Shown: positions 7,334 through 15,807 of the stretch, piece after piece
How the letters are laid out: each line of letters starts with the position of its first letter
How positions within the stretch are numbered: position 1 is the first letter of the stretch
Assembly: GCF_004526345.1 (NCBI RefSeq)
Contig: NZ_CP038213.1
Span: 3,348,001 to 3,412,000, forward strand
DNA from: Ornithinimicrobium flavum
GTDB lineage: Bacteria; Actinomycetota; Actinomycetes; Actinomycetales; Dermatophilaceae
Length of the DNA: 64,000 nucleotides
Direction of reading: 5' to 3'
Program-made: the position numbers and the translations under genes
The notes under the pieces: model-generated
What the model saw: the letters and a program-made list of their open reading frames with translations, nothing else
Databases searched by the model: none
What the model was told of the DNA's origin: nothing

Positions 7334-8644
7334 ATGAACCAGCCTGGACTCCGTGTCCTCTTCATATGCCAATGGTACCCACCTGAGCCCGCGGCCATCC
7401 CGGAAGGGATTGCCAGAGCGCTGACGCGTGAAGGTTTACACGTCGAGGTCCTAACGGGTATTCCAAATTACCCTAGCGGCGTGGTCGCAGATGGATATTC
7501 AGCCCTCCGGGGGACCTTCGAGATGCGCCAAGAGATCAGGGTGCAACGCGTTCCGTTATATCCAAGTCACGACTCGAGCGTCATGAAGCGGTTCGCCAAC
7601 TACGCGACTTGGGCTATCGCGGCCAGCATTCTGGGATTTCGCTCGCTGCGGTCGGCCGATGTCGCGCTTGTTTACTCCTCCCCCGCGACAGCCGCCCTGC
7701 CAGCAATGGTGGCCAGTCGCCTATGGGGTAAGCCCTACGTCTTGCTGGTCCAAGACGTATGGCCGGACTCGATCTTCGCCTCCGGGTTTTTCCCAGGAAC
7801 ATTCGGGAGGCTCGCACGTCGCATCATCAACCACTATGTCGAATCGACATACAAAATGGCTGAGCACGTCGCGGCCATCTCCCCGGGCATGGCTGACCTT
7901 CTAGCGCAACGGGGTGTCCCCCAAGAGAAGCTCTCCGTCGTTTACAACTGGGTGCCCGAAGAGGAGTTGCAGGAGAAATCTTGGCCGACTCCGACGCTCG
8001 GCCACCGCTCGCTGGCCTCTCGCGTAGGTGTCCACCAGAACAACCGCATCTTCCTTTATGCAGGAAATCACGGTCACGCGCAGGCGCTTGACTACGTCGT
8101 CAGGGCCTTCCTCGACGACCGCACGGCTCCAGCGCATCTCGTCATGCTGGGAGACGGAGTGGTGAAACGGGATTTGGTCTCCCTAGCCAATGAACATCCT
8201 AGGGTTCACTTCTTGGACCGCGTTGATCCCGCCGAAGCGGCTCAGTTAATGGTCGATGCCGACGTATCTGTAATCTCTCTCGCTGACGAGCCACTCTTCT
8301 CTGTGACTATGCCGAGCAAGGTTCAGTATGGGCTAGCGAGCGCGACACCGATGCTGGTCGTGGCACGCGGGGATGCTGCCTCAGTCGTGAGAGACGCCAA
8401 TGCCGGCGCGGTAGCCGAGCCTGGAGACGTTGACGCGGTCGTTGAAGCGGTCCGAAAACTCGCGGATGCTTCCCCCACGGAGCTCTTAGAGATGGGGGCA
8501 CGAGGTCAGCGTGTATATCACTCGGAGATGGCCTGTGCAGTGGGGGCACCCAAGCTCTCGTGGATACTAGGCGAAGCCGCCACGCGGCGCAAAGGCCCGC
8601 GAGCAGCGAGCGATCAAACAGAGAGGGTGGGAAATTTCTCATGA
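7334..8644 (+). CDS. Glycosyltransferase family 4, WbuB-like
   Basis: This 436-residue GT-B glycosyltransferase starts at ATG 7334, with AGGTGG upstream. It opens LRVLFICQWYPPEPAAIPEG, continues with the VLTGIPNYPSG loop, LLVQDVWPDS in the N-lobe, and a C-lobe with LYAGNHG, LGDGVVKRDL and LADEPLFSVTMPSK. This pattern is that of the WbuB/WcaI-like GT4 group. In Escherichia coli O26 and similar loci wbuB sits beside the L-FucNAc genes and is thought to transfer L-FucNAc. Here too capE-capF-capG follow, so the same donor is plausible. Acceptor and linkage cannot be read from sequence. Confidence 0.83.
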   Translation: MNQPGLRVLFICQWYPPEPAAIPEGIARALTREGLHVEVLTGIPNYPSGVVADGYSALRGTFEMRQEIRVQRVPLYPSHDSSVMKRFANYATWAIAASILGFRSLRSADVALVYSSPATAALPAMVASRLWGKPYVLLVQDVWPDSIFASGFFPGTFGRLARRIINHYVESTYKMAEHVAAISPGMADLLAQRGVPQEKLSVVYNWVPEEELQEKSWPTPTLGHRSLASRVGVHQNNRIFLYAGNHGHAQALDYVVRAFLDDRTAPAHLVMLGDGVVKRDLVSLANEHPRVHFLDRVDPAEAAQLMVDADVSVISLADEPLFSVTMPSKVQYGLASATPMLVVARGDAASVVRDANAGAVAEPGDVDAVVEAVRKLADASPTELLEMGARGQRVYHSEMACAVGAPKLSWILGEAATRRKGPRAASDQTERVGNFS

Positions 8645-8708
8645 CTCACACTGTCGGACGGATCCTCGTCCTAGACCGTCAAACGAATGCCGCGGGAGTA
8701 CCACACCC

Positions 8709-9728
8709 ATGACCGACCTCAACAACGCCACCATCACCATCACCGGTGGCACCGGCTCCTTCGGCAACACTATGGTGAGGCACCTCTTGACCGAGGGTGC
8801 CGCCGAGGTGCGGGTCCTCAGCCGTGACGAAGCCAAGCAGGACGAGATGCGCCAGCGGCTGAGCGACTCACGGATGCGGTTCTTCCTCGGTGACGTCCGC
8901 GACCGGCACAGCGTCAATAACGCCGTGGCCGGAGCCGACTTCGTGTTCCACGCTGCCGCGTTAAAGCAGGTCCCCAGTTGCGAGTTTTTCCCGGACCAGG
9001 CCGTCAAGACAAACGTCGTCGGCAGCCAGAACGTGATCGAGTCCGCCCACGCTCACGGGGTCCAATCCGTGGTGTGCCTGAGCACGGACAAGGCGGTGCA
9101 TCCGGTCAATGCGATGGGCATGACGAAGGCACTGATGGAGAAGACCGCCCAAGCCTTCGCGCGCAACCACCCCACGTCCAAGACCACCGTGTCAATCACA
9201 CGCTATGGGAACGTAATGTACTCGCGAGGGTCAGTCATCCCGCTATTTGTCCGCCAGATCGTCAACCGCGACCCCATGACCGTCACCGAGCCCTCCATGA
9301 CGAGGTTCCTGATGTCGCTCGACGAATCGGTGGACCTCGTCAACCACGCCTTCTTCCACGCCGAACCCGGGGACCTGTTCGTCAAGAAGGCCGCCGCGTG
9401 CACGGTCGAGACGCTGGCCCAGGCGGTGGCCCAAGTGATGGGAGTCGACCCGCTCATTCGGCGCATCGGCATTAGGCACGGTGAGAAGATGTACGAGACA
9501 CTGCTAGCGAACGAGGAGTCCATGCACGCCATCGACCAGGGGGAGTACTTCCGTGTGCCGCTCGACGCTCGGAGCCTCGATTACTCCGTTTACGTTGATG
9601 AGGGCGAACGTCAGCCACACATGACGCAGTTCGACTCCAACAACACCCAGCGGCTTGACGTCGCCCAGACCGCCGAGCTAGTCAGGGCGTTGCCCGAGAT
9701 TCAGGCCCTTCTGGATGGCCGCGTATGA
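8709..9728 (+). CDS. capE: UDP-GlcNAc 4,6-dehydratase/5-epimerase CapE (FnlA)
   Basis: This is a 339-residue extended SDR enzyme. The NAD(P) motif TITGGTGSFGNTM is at residues 9-21, HAAALKQVPSCE follows, and STDKAVHPVNAMGMTK at about 126-141 carries the catalytic Lys with Met in place of Tyr, the signature of CapE/FnlA/WbjB soluble dehydratases. The enzyme converts UDP-GlcNAc into 4-keto-6-deoxy sugars of the L-series, the first step to UDP-N-acetyl-L-fucosamine. GGGAG lies upstream of the ATG. The stop overlaps the next gene's ATG (ATGA). It is one of six coupled genes from 7334 to 13682. Confidence 0.9.
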   Translation: MTDLNNATITITGGTGSFGNTMVRHLLTEGAAEVRVLSRDEAKQDEMRQRLSDSRMRFFLGDVRDRHSVNNAVAGADFVFHAAALKQVPSCEFFPDQAVKTNVVGSQNVIESAHAHGVQSVVCLSTDKAVHPVNAMGMTKALMEKTAQAFARNHPTSKTTVSITRYGNVMYSRGSVIPLFVRQIVNRDPMTVTEPSMTRFLMSLDESVDLVNHAFFHAEPGDLFVKKAAACTVETLAQAVAQVMGVDPLIRRIGIRHGEKMYETLLANEESMHAIDQGEYFRVPLDARSLDYSVYVDEGERQPHMTQFDSNNTQRLDVAQTAELVRALPEIQALLDGRV

Positions 9729-10838
9729 GGATCCTGCTGACCGGCGCGACAGGCTTCCTCGGCTGGCACACCCGCCTGAGACTTCATGCCTTAACCAACC
9801 ACGAAGTAGTTGCCGTTGATCGTAAGACATGGGATGGACTGCCAGAACGCCTCGCCGGCGTACACGCCATCATCCACCTCGCCGGCGTCAACCGTGCCGA
9901 CTCCGAGCAGGCCGTCGAAGCGGGCAAACGTGAGCCTGGCCTCGGAGCTAGCGGCCGCCATCGAGTCAGAGGGGCGTCCCGTTCGCGTCGTCTTCGCAAA
10001 CTCGATCCAGTCCGGCAACGGAACACCCTACGGTTCATCGAAGGAACGGGCGGGTGCCATCCTCAACGCGGCCGTCGAACGCGTCGGGGGCCAATTCGTC
10101 AACGTGTTCCTGCCAAACATATTCGGCGAGCACGGACGGCCGAAATACAACTCGTTTATCGCTACCTTCGTCCACACCACAGTCCATGGTGACACTGCGA
10201 ACATCAACCACGGCCGCGTGGGCCTTCTACACGCACAAGACGCAGCTCAAGCATTGCTCGACGGTCTGACCACGAGGCGGCAAAGCCTCGTACCCGCACC
10301 GGAGGAGCATGCAGTGCAGGAGGTCTGGGACCTGCTGCAGGAGTTCCACACAACCTACGTCCCAACGGGAGAGATCCCAGACCTGTCGACTAAGTTCCGG
10401 GTCGACCTCTTCAACACCTACCGAGCCGCCCTCTTCCCAGAGCACTACCCAATCGCACTTCTGCCGCAAGCTGATTCTCGGGGCGCCTTCGTGGAAACGG
10501 TCCGTTGTCGTGGCGGAGAGAGCCAGACAGCTTTCTCGACCACGGTCCCAGGGGTTACCCGAGGCGAGCACTATCACCTAAGGAAAGTCGAGCGCTTTGC
10601 TGTAATGAGCGGCTGCGGCACCATCCAACTTCGGAAAATGTTTTCCGACGAGGTGCTCAACTTCGAGGTGTCCGGCGACGACCCCGCGGCGGTTGACATG
10701 CCCATAGGCTGGGTGCACAACATTACAAACACCGGCGACGTCGTCATGCTCACCCAGTTCTGGAGCCATGAGCTCTTCCGGCGAGACGCGCCGGACACGT
10801 TCGCCGCGCCCGTTCGAGTCGAGGAGCAACCCTCGTGA
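9725..10838 (+). pseudogene. capF: UDP-2-acetamido-2,6-dideoxy-hexulose reductase CapF (FnlB), split by a single-base frameshift
   Basis: The N-terminal frame (ILLTGATGFLGWHTRLRL, HAIIHLAGVNRADSEQAVEA) leaves register at the AAA run 9926-9928. The next frame continues NVSLASELAAAIESEG, NSIQSGNGTPYGSSKERAG and the C-terminal cupin (TRGEHYHLRKVERF, PIGWVHNITNTG). Removing one A gives 370 residues, close to the 369 of Staphylococcus CapF, with both the SDR reductase and metal-cupin domains intact. CapF reduces the CapE product before C-2 epimerisation. It overlaps capE and capG by four bases each. A homopolymer indel in otherwise perfect sequence suggests either a recent mutation or a sequencing error. 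Confidence 0.85.
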
Positions 10839-11965
10839 AGGTTATGACCGTCGTCGGCACACGCCCAGAGCTCATACGACTCTCACGCGTGATCCATCGA
10901 CTCGACGCCACCGCAAACATCGATCACGTCCTCGTGCACACCGGTCAGAACTACGACTACGAACTCAACCAGGTGTTCTTCGACGATCTCGAACTCCGCA
11001 AGCCGGACCACCTGCTCGGCGTCGACACTTCCTCTCTCGGAACTGTTCTCGGCGGCACCCTGATCGCCGTCGAACGCGTCATCCGAGCGGAGCAGCCCGA
11101 CGCCCTTCTCATTCTCGGCGACACGAATTCATGCATCGCTGCATTGATAGGCCGCCGGATGAAGGTTCCCGTCTACCACATGGAGGCCGGCAACCGTTGC
11201 TTCGACCTTAACGTGCCCGAAGAGACAAACCGTCGCCTCGTGGACCACGTGAGCGACTTCAACCTCCCCTATACCGAACACGCACGGCGCAACCTATTGG
11301 CCGAGGGGCTTCACCCGCGCCGAATCTTGGTGACCGGATCCCCAATGCGCGAGGTGCTGAATAGTAGTCTATCTAAAATTGAGGCATCGGATATTGTGGA
11401 ACGTCTCGGCCTGAAAAGGGATGAGTACTTTCTCGTCAGCGCTCACCGGGAAGAGAACGTTGACGACCCAGAGAGACTGGAGCGACTACTGGCCTGCCTA
11501 ATCTCCGTCAGACGGCAATTTGGAAAGCGCGTAATCGTATCCACACACCCTCGGACCCGAAAGCGGCTCAGAAGCTTGCCCGACACCAAACCGCTAGACG
11601 ACATAGAATTTCTGCAGCCCTTTGGATTTCATGACTATAATAAACTTCAGATTAACGCCACGTGCGTGCTTTCCGATTCGGGAACTATAGCAGAGGAGTC
11701 GTCCATGCTGGGCTTTCCTGCCATAACCTTGCGTGATTCAATCGAAAGACCTGAAGCGCTTGATACTGGCTCAATTATGATGACGGGCCTCGACGCCTCC
11801 GACGTGACTCGTGCCATTCGAATGGTGACAACAGACCGAGGAGTCAGTTTCACGGAACCTAGTGATTATCAAATCAGTGATACAAGCAGAAGAGTGGTCC
11901 GATTCATAGCCTCCACAGCGTCGCGGCATCACCAGTGGGCTGGAGTTCGCGGCGGAAAGCAATGA
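10835..11965 (+). CDS. capG: Non-hydrolysing UDP-sugar 2-epimerase CapG (FnlC)
   Basis: This 376-residue GT-B-fold epimerase of the WecB family opens MKVMTVVGTRPELIRLSRVI, has HTGQNYDYELNQVFF, ILGDTNS near residue 95, YHMEAGNRCFDLNVPEETN near 115 and STHPRTRKRL. The Gln-Asn-Tyr-Asp and Glu-Ala-Gly-Asn-Arg-Cys wording is typical of the CapG/WbjD branch that makes UDP-N-acetyl-L-fucosamine. A GTG start overlaps capF as GTGA. From about 11350 to its end the DNA becomes clearly richer in A/T (for example ctgaatagtagtctatct), unlike the first half, suggesting a mosaic boundary inside the gene. Confidence 0.88.
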   Translation: MKVMTVVGTRPELIRLSRVIHRLDATANIDHVLVHTGQNYDYELNQVFFDDLELRKPDHLLGVDTSSLGTVLGGTLIAVERVIRAEQPDALLILGDTNSCIAALIGRRMKVPVYHMEAGNRCFDLNVPEETNRRLVDHVSDFNLPYTEHARRNLLAEGLHPRRILVTGSPMREVLNSSLSKIEASDIVERLGLKRDEYFLVSAHREENVDDPERLERLLACLISVRRQFGKRVIVSTHPRTRKRLRSLPDTKPLDDIEFLQPFGFHDYNKLQINATCVLSDSGTIAEESSMLGFPAITLRDSIERPEALDTGSIMMTGLDASDVTRAIRMVTTDRGVSFTEPSDYQISDTSRRVVRFIASTASRHHQWAGVRGGKQ

Positions 11966-12519
11966 ATTTAAAGCGACGTGGCACCACATACGCCATGCTC
12001 AGTCACCTCAGGCGTAACGCTATAAGAGTCGCGAGGGGTCTAAAAGGTGTACACCCTACAGCTTACGTTCATCCCAGCGCACGGGTTAGTCGAGATCTTG
12101 AAACGGAAGAATGGGTCTTTATTGGACCAAGAGTTTCTGTAGCCCCCCTTGTGTCGATCGGCCGGTACACAATGCTGGCGTCGGGCGTCAACGTCGTTGG
12201 AGACGACCACGTCTGGGACGTGGTGGGGGAGCCTATGCAGTTCACGGGGCGTCCTACTCAACAACGTACGCGGTTTGGGCGCGACGTTTGGGTCGGACAA
12301 GGAGCACTAGTCCGGCGTGGCGTGACCGTTGGAGACGGTGCAATCGTGGCGGCGCATGCGGTTGTGACCAAAGACGTTCCTCCCTACAGCATCGTAGCTG
12401 GAGTCCCGGCGACCATACTTCGCACGCGATTTGAAGGGGCGGACCGGGCCGAGCATCAGAGACTGTTGGACGGACCCGTGATGAAACGTGTTGCCGCCGA
12501 AAGACTGGAGCGTTCATGA
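11962..12519 (+). CDS. Hexapeptide-repeat acyltransferase (CatB/WbbJ type)
   Basis: This is a 185-residue left-handed beta-helix acyltransferase. A basic N-terminus is followed by repeat turns (HPSARVSRDL, IGPRVSVAPLVSIGRY, FGRDVWVGQGALVRRGVTVG) and the final VVTKDVPPYSIVAGVPA motif common to acetyltransferases of the maltose O-acetyltransferase/serine acetyltransferase superfamily. It probably O-acetylates the polysaccharide repeat. ATG 11962 overlaps the capG stop (ATGA) and GGAAAG lies just upstream. Base composition is lower in GC than the flanks. Confidence 0.78.
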   Translation: MNLKRRGTTYAMLSHLRRNAIRVARGLKGVHPTAYVHPSARVSRDLETEEWVFIGPRVSVAPLVSIGRYTMLASGVNVVGDDHVWDVVGEPMQFTGRPTQQRTRFGRDVWVGQGALVRRGVTVGDGAIVAAHAVVTKDVPPYSIVAGVPATILRTRFEGADRAEHQRLLDGPVMKRVAAERLERS

Positions 12520-13682
12520 CTTGGAAGCCAGACAGGAGGCGGGTAGCGGTCGTCTACCCACATCTTCCGCACTATCGGTACGGCGTATTTCTTGAGCTGG
12601 AAAAGAGACTCTCCGATATCCTTTTCATTACAGGTGGCCAGTCGCGCGATGGGACCATCTCTGTAATTCCGCCTGGAACCTTTAGACGTGAAGCTGCGGT
12701 GAGAAATCGGTGGCTAGGGCCATTTTTGTGGCAGAGGGGATTGGGTACGGTTCTACGCAAGTTTGATCCTGAGGTGGTCATCTTTCTTGGCGATGTTTCC
12801 CATCTCTCCACGTGGGTGAACGCCGTGACTAGCCGCATTAGGGGTCGACGGGTCTTATTTTGGACCATAGGATGGCATAGACCTGAGGGGGGGATCCGTC
12901 GACTTATTAGGATGTTTTTCTACCGCCTTTCTGACTTACTTCTTCTTTACGGTACAACGGGTCAACGTATAGGTGTCGACCTGGGTTTCCCCAGAGACCG
13001 GACTCGAGTAGTTTACAACAGTCACTCATCTCTTTCGGACGCACCCAGTGCGGCGCTCGTACCCGAACTGCTCCCCCCACCAGACCGTCCTACAATCGGG
13101 GCAGTACTGAGGCTGACTCGCACTAAACAGCTGGAGGCCATTATCGAAACTGTGGCAGAGGTCAACAGAAGGTCAACATTGGGCGCGTGCTGTCTGATCG
13201 TCGGTGAGGGTCCAGAGCGAGAGCGACTGGAGACGCAAGCCGCCGCGGCAGGAGTCGACCTCTATCTTCCAGGCGCGATTTATTCAGTCGACGCACTCGA
13301 AGAGGTCTACCGTCGAATCGACGTGACCCTCGTACCGGTAGCTGCTGGGTTGACGGTCTTGCAGAGTTTGAACGCAGGCACCCCTGTAGTCACGGTAGCC
13401 GACGCCTATCGCCAAATGCCCGAGTTTGAGGCCATAATTGATGGTCGCACCGGCACTCTGACGTCCGACCTGGATCCGCGTGAGTTTGCCATTGCGAGCT
13501 TATTTTGGCTGAGGCAGATTGGGCAATACGGGGAGTCGATTGCGAACGAGATTCGGGCCCTCACTAACTCTCGATGGTCCCCCACTGCGCAAGCAGACGC
13601 AATTGTGAAGGCGGTTAATTTCGCAGTCATCACACCTGGCTTTGGACAGGTAGTGCGTCGTCACGTGGCCCGACGCCGCTGA
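12516..13682 (+). CDS. Glycosyltransferase family 4
   Basis: This 388-residue predicted GT-B transferase has an N-lobe with VAVVYPHLPHYRYGVF and FWTIGWHRPEGG. The C-lobe contains GAVLRLTRTKQLEAIIETV, CLIVGEGPERERLETQAAAAG, LYLPGAI and the nucleotide-binding TVLQSLNAGTPVVT, where the family usually has E-x-x-x-x-G-x-P-V. The first Glu is replaced here by Gln (LQSLNAG). It is the last gene of the coupled capE-capF-capG chain, joined by an ATGA overlap, and would add a later sugar of the repeat. The DNA is AT-richer than the genome average seen elsewhere in this window, suggesting transfer. Donor and acceptor are unknown. Confidence 0.78.
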   Translation: MTWKPDRRRVAVVYPHLPHYRYGVFLELEKRLSDILFITGGQSRDGTISVIPPGTFRREAAVRNRWLGPFLWQRGLGTVLRKFDPEVVIFLGDVSHLSTWVNAVTSRIRGRRVLFWTIGWHRPEGGIRRLIRMFFYRLSDLLLLYGTTGQRIGVDLGFPRDRTRVVYNSHSSLSDAPSAALVPELLPPPDRPTIGAVLRLTRTKQLEAIIETVAEVNRRSTLGACCLIVGEGPERERLETQAAAAGVDLYLPGAIYSVDALEEVYRRIDVTLVPVAAGLTVLQSLNAGTPVVTVADAYRQMPEFEAIIDGRTGTLTSDLDPREFAIASLFWLRQIGQYGESIANEIRALTNSRWSPTAQADAIVKAVNFAVITPGFGQVVRRHVARRR

Positions 13683-13899
13683 CCTGCGGTCGTCCTGCTT
13701 CTGGTTATATGATTTCATTGCGCCAATCGGGGTCTTGCCAGTTGCGGTGGAGGGGAGAGAGAGGTGGCGTGGGGGGAGGACGCGGGCCGTGGAGTCGTCC
13801 GAGGATGCTGGCCTGGCTGGCCCTAAGCGGGCCCGGCCCGAAAGGTCCCTCGAAGTTGACCCCGGCCAAGGTCGCCGAGATCCGGTCCCGCCGGAAGGC

Positions 13900-14037
13900 G
13901 AAGGCCTCGTTTGGGGGCTCTTCGAACTCCACCGACGGATCGCCCGAGGACTGACCAACTTCGAGAACTACCGCCTCCGCATGCTCCTCATCGGCGGAGG
14001 GCTGAAACTATGACCCCACCCTCAAAGACGAAGAGCC
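13900..14037 (+). mobile_element. 3' remnant of an ISL3-family element with its right terminal repeat
   Basis: The frame ending at 14013 reads ELHRRIARGLTNFENYRLRM then LLIGGG and a stop. This resembles the conserved C-terminal G-x-x-N-F-x-N-Y-R-x-R-x-L-L-x-x-G-G end of ISL3 transposases. The following bases to 14037, read on the minus strand, begin GGCTCTTCGTCTTTGAGGGT, which has the GGCTCTT start of ISL3 terminal repeats. Upstream sequence back to 13690 has no readable transposase, so the rest is lost. Confidence 0.5.
14011..14037 (-). repeat. Probable ISL3 right terminal inverted repeat
   Basis: On the minus strand this begins GGCTCTTCGTCTTTGAGGGT, in the style of ISL3-family ends. It immediately follows the transposase stop and abuts the IS630 fragment. 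No matching left end is visible. Confidence 0.5.
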
Positions 14038-14039
14038 CG

Positions 14040-14396
14040 TTTATGAAGCAGGTGGCCCGCGCCTACCCAGAGGGCGAGCTGCACCTGGTGATGGACAACC
14101 GCGCCGCCCACAAGAAGGCCGAGGTCCGGGTCTGGCTGGACAAGAACCCTCGCATCCACGTGCACCACACCCCGACCTCTGGCTCCTGGCTCAACCTGGT
14201 CGAGGTCTGGTTCTCCATCATCGAACGCCAGGCGATCCACCGCGGCAGCTTCGGCTCGGTCAAGGACCTCAACGCCAAGATCCGCGCCTTCATCGACGGC
14301 TGGAACGACCGATGCCACCCCTTCGTCTGGACCAAGACCCCAGACGAGATCCTCAAGAAGGCGAACCGTCAAGCAACTTCAAACGCGGGCCACTAG
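14040..14396 (+). pseudogene. IS630-family transposase, C-terminal fragment
   Basis: The 118 codons read FMKQVARAYPEGELHLVMDN, then HTPTSGSWLNLVEVWFSIIE and RGSFGSVKDLNAKIRAFIDG. This is the C-terminal half of the DDE domain of IS630/Tc1-like transposases: the second catalytic Asp in VMDN, the final Glu in LVEVWF, and the R-G-S-F-x-S-V tail. The N-terminal helix-turn-helix and first Asp are missing, apparently because the ISL3 remnant lies directly upstream. It cannot be functional. Confidence 0.8.
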
Positions 14397-14401
14397 GAAC
14401 G

Positions 14402-15616
14402 CTAGTTCTGGCTCGTCAGGAGCCTCGCCGGCCTACGCCCCTCAAACGGACAAGCCGGTTCCGCCCTGATAACTGAGAGCAAAAGCGTCACGCTGCTTAG
14501 GCCGACAAACGCCCCACTCGGCTCAATAATGGTGTACGCCGCAAGGGCTGCGAGTACTCCGATGTTCAGGGTCGGGCGGTCCCGAACAAGCTCCCGAAGA
14601 AGTGCTGCTACGAGGAACGCCCCGGCGATAAAGGCGACGGCCCCCCCAGCGACCCCGAACGACAACGGTGCGAAGTGGGGAGTCCCTCCGTACTCTAGCG
14701 CGAACGCAGTGGTGCCGTTTGCCAAGAACCCATCGAACGTTGCTGCCAGGGCATACGCATTCAACTCAACCCTGCCTGTTGAGAATCCGTGGGGCCCCGT
14801 CTGCACCAACCGGTCCAACGTGCTCAGCGCCAGGCCCTGCCGTGCCAACCACCACACTATGGCTAGAGCAGCCGCTGCGGCCATAAGCGCGTGGCGCGCC
14901 CGCAACCGTCCGCGCAGCAACAGCCATGAGCAAGCTAGGACCAACATCGCCAGCCCTACCCGGCCACCCGACAGCAGCAGACCGGCAATACAGATCCCCG
15001 TGCCCGCAGCATTTAACAGCCGTCCTCGCCGCTCGATGGCCGCTAGCACGCCCAATACGAGGGCTGCCATCCCTAGGTCGCTTGCAACTTTCGTGGCGGA
15101 CGGGCCCAAGCCGGTCAGCCTCATCACCCCGGCATCAGAGACGGGAACCAAGGCAACTGCAGGCCCGAGCCCGGCCGCGGTGGCGATGAGCACGAGGGCA
15201 CTTATAACCGCGCCGGTAGCGAAACCTGTCAAGACGGACCGCGGATTAGGGAGCCGATGAAGTGCAAACCAGGCACAGGCGACGGCCAGGAGCATGGTCA
15301 CGCCGCTTCGGGTGTCCAGAGGGTCCGGCCTGGCATACCCGACGACGGTGAGCCACACGCCTAGACCCAGCAGGGTCAATGCCCACGGTCTCGCGAAACG
15401 CCACGGAGCCGCTGTTGGGAGGTGCAATGCCCTGACACCGATGGCAACGGCTAGCCCGTAGCGCACTAAATCAAACAGCACGGGAGGGAGCGTTCCGACG
15501 GAGTAAATGGGGAAGAGCGCCGCCCAAACGAACACCACTCCCGCCAGCCTGTAGGTGCCGGCAAACAAGAGCAACGCGAGCGCGCCACAGGCCGCCATCA
15601 TCACATCCGCAATCAC
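14402..15616 (-). CDS. wzy: Polysaccharide polymerase, Wzy/O-antigen-ligase type
   Basis: This is a 404-residue integral membrane protein with about ten hydrophobic helices. There is a large loop around residues 255-300 (LDRLVQTGPHGFSTGRVELN) preceding the final helices; such Arg-bearing periplasmic loops are usual for O-antigen ligase and Wzy polymerases. Sequence of this family is poorly conserved, so the assignment rests on topology and on position beside the flippase gene. It would join lipid-linked repeats at the outer face of the membrane. The GTG start at 15616 overlaps the stop of a 64-codon frame as GTGA. Its 3' end lies only a few bases from the IS630 remnant, so the original downstream gene order may be disturbed. 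Confidence 0.68.
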   Translation of the reverse strand: MIADVMMAACGALALLLFAGTYRLAGVVFVWAALFPIYSVGTLPPVLFDLVRYGLAVAIGVRALHLPTAAPWRFARPWALTLLGLGVWLTVVGYARPDPLDTRSGVTMLLAVACAWFALHRLPNPRSVLTGFATGAVISALVLIATAAGLGPAVALVPVSDAGVMRLTGLGPSATKVASDLGMAALVLGVLAAIERRGRLLNAAGTGICIAGLLLSGGRVGLAMLVLACSWLLLRGRLRARHALMAAAAALAIVWWLARQGLALSTLDRLVQTGPHGFSTGRVELNAYALAATFDGFLANGTTAFALEYGGTPHFAPLSFGVAGGAVAFIAGAFLVAALLRELVRDRPTLNIGVLAALAAYTIIEPSGAFVGLSSVTLLLSVIRAEPACPFEGRRPARLLTSQN

Positions 15617-15807
15617 ACCACCACCCTACCGACTGACGCATCCTTTGGCGACGTAGGGTTGACCTCCTCGCCAACGCCTGCCGGAACTCGCGCACCAGAA
15701 TTTAGCAAACTCGCGGGACGCGATTCAGTTCCTGCCATCCCCCACCGAGGCAGCGCAGGTGCCCCAGCGGTCCCCTTGGGCGCCTGCACCGGCTTCTCCA
15801 AGATCAT
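15613..15807 (-). CDS. Small coupled ORF between wzx and wzy
   Basis: This is a 64-codon frame. Its ATG (15807) overlaps the flippase stop as ATGA and its stop overlaps the polymerase GTG as GTGA. Such double coupling is seldom accidental and argues for translation. The product (MILEKPVQAPKGTAGAPALP, later GARVPAGVGEEVNPT) is Pro/Ala/Gly-rich, without hydrophobic helix or signal, and is likely disordered. It could alternatively be the cytoplasmic N-terminal extension of the Wzy protein, separated from it by a frameshift. No family is recognised. Confidence 0.45.
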   Translation of the reverse strand: MILEKPVQAPKGTAGAPALPRWGMAGTESRPASLLNSGARVPAGVGEEVNPTSPKDASVGRVVV

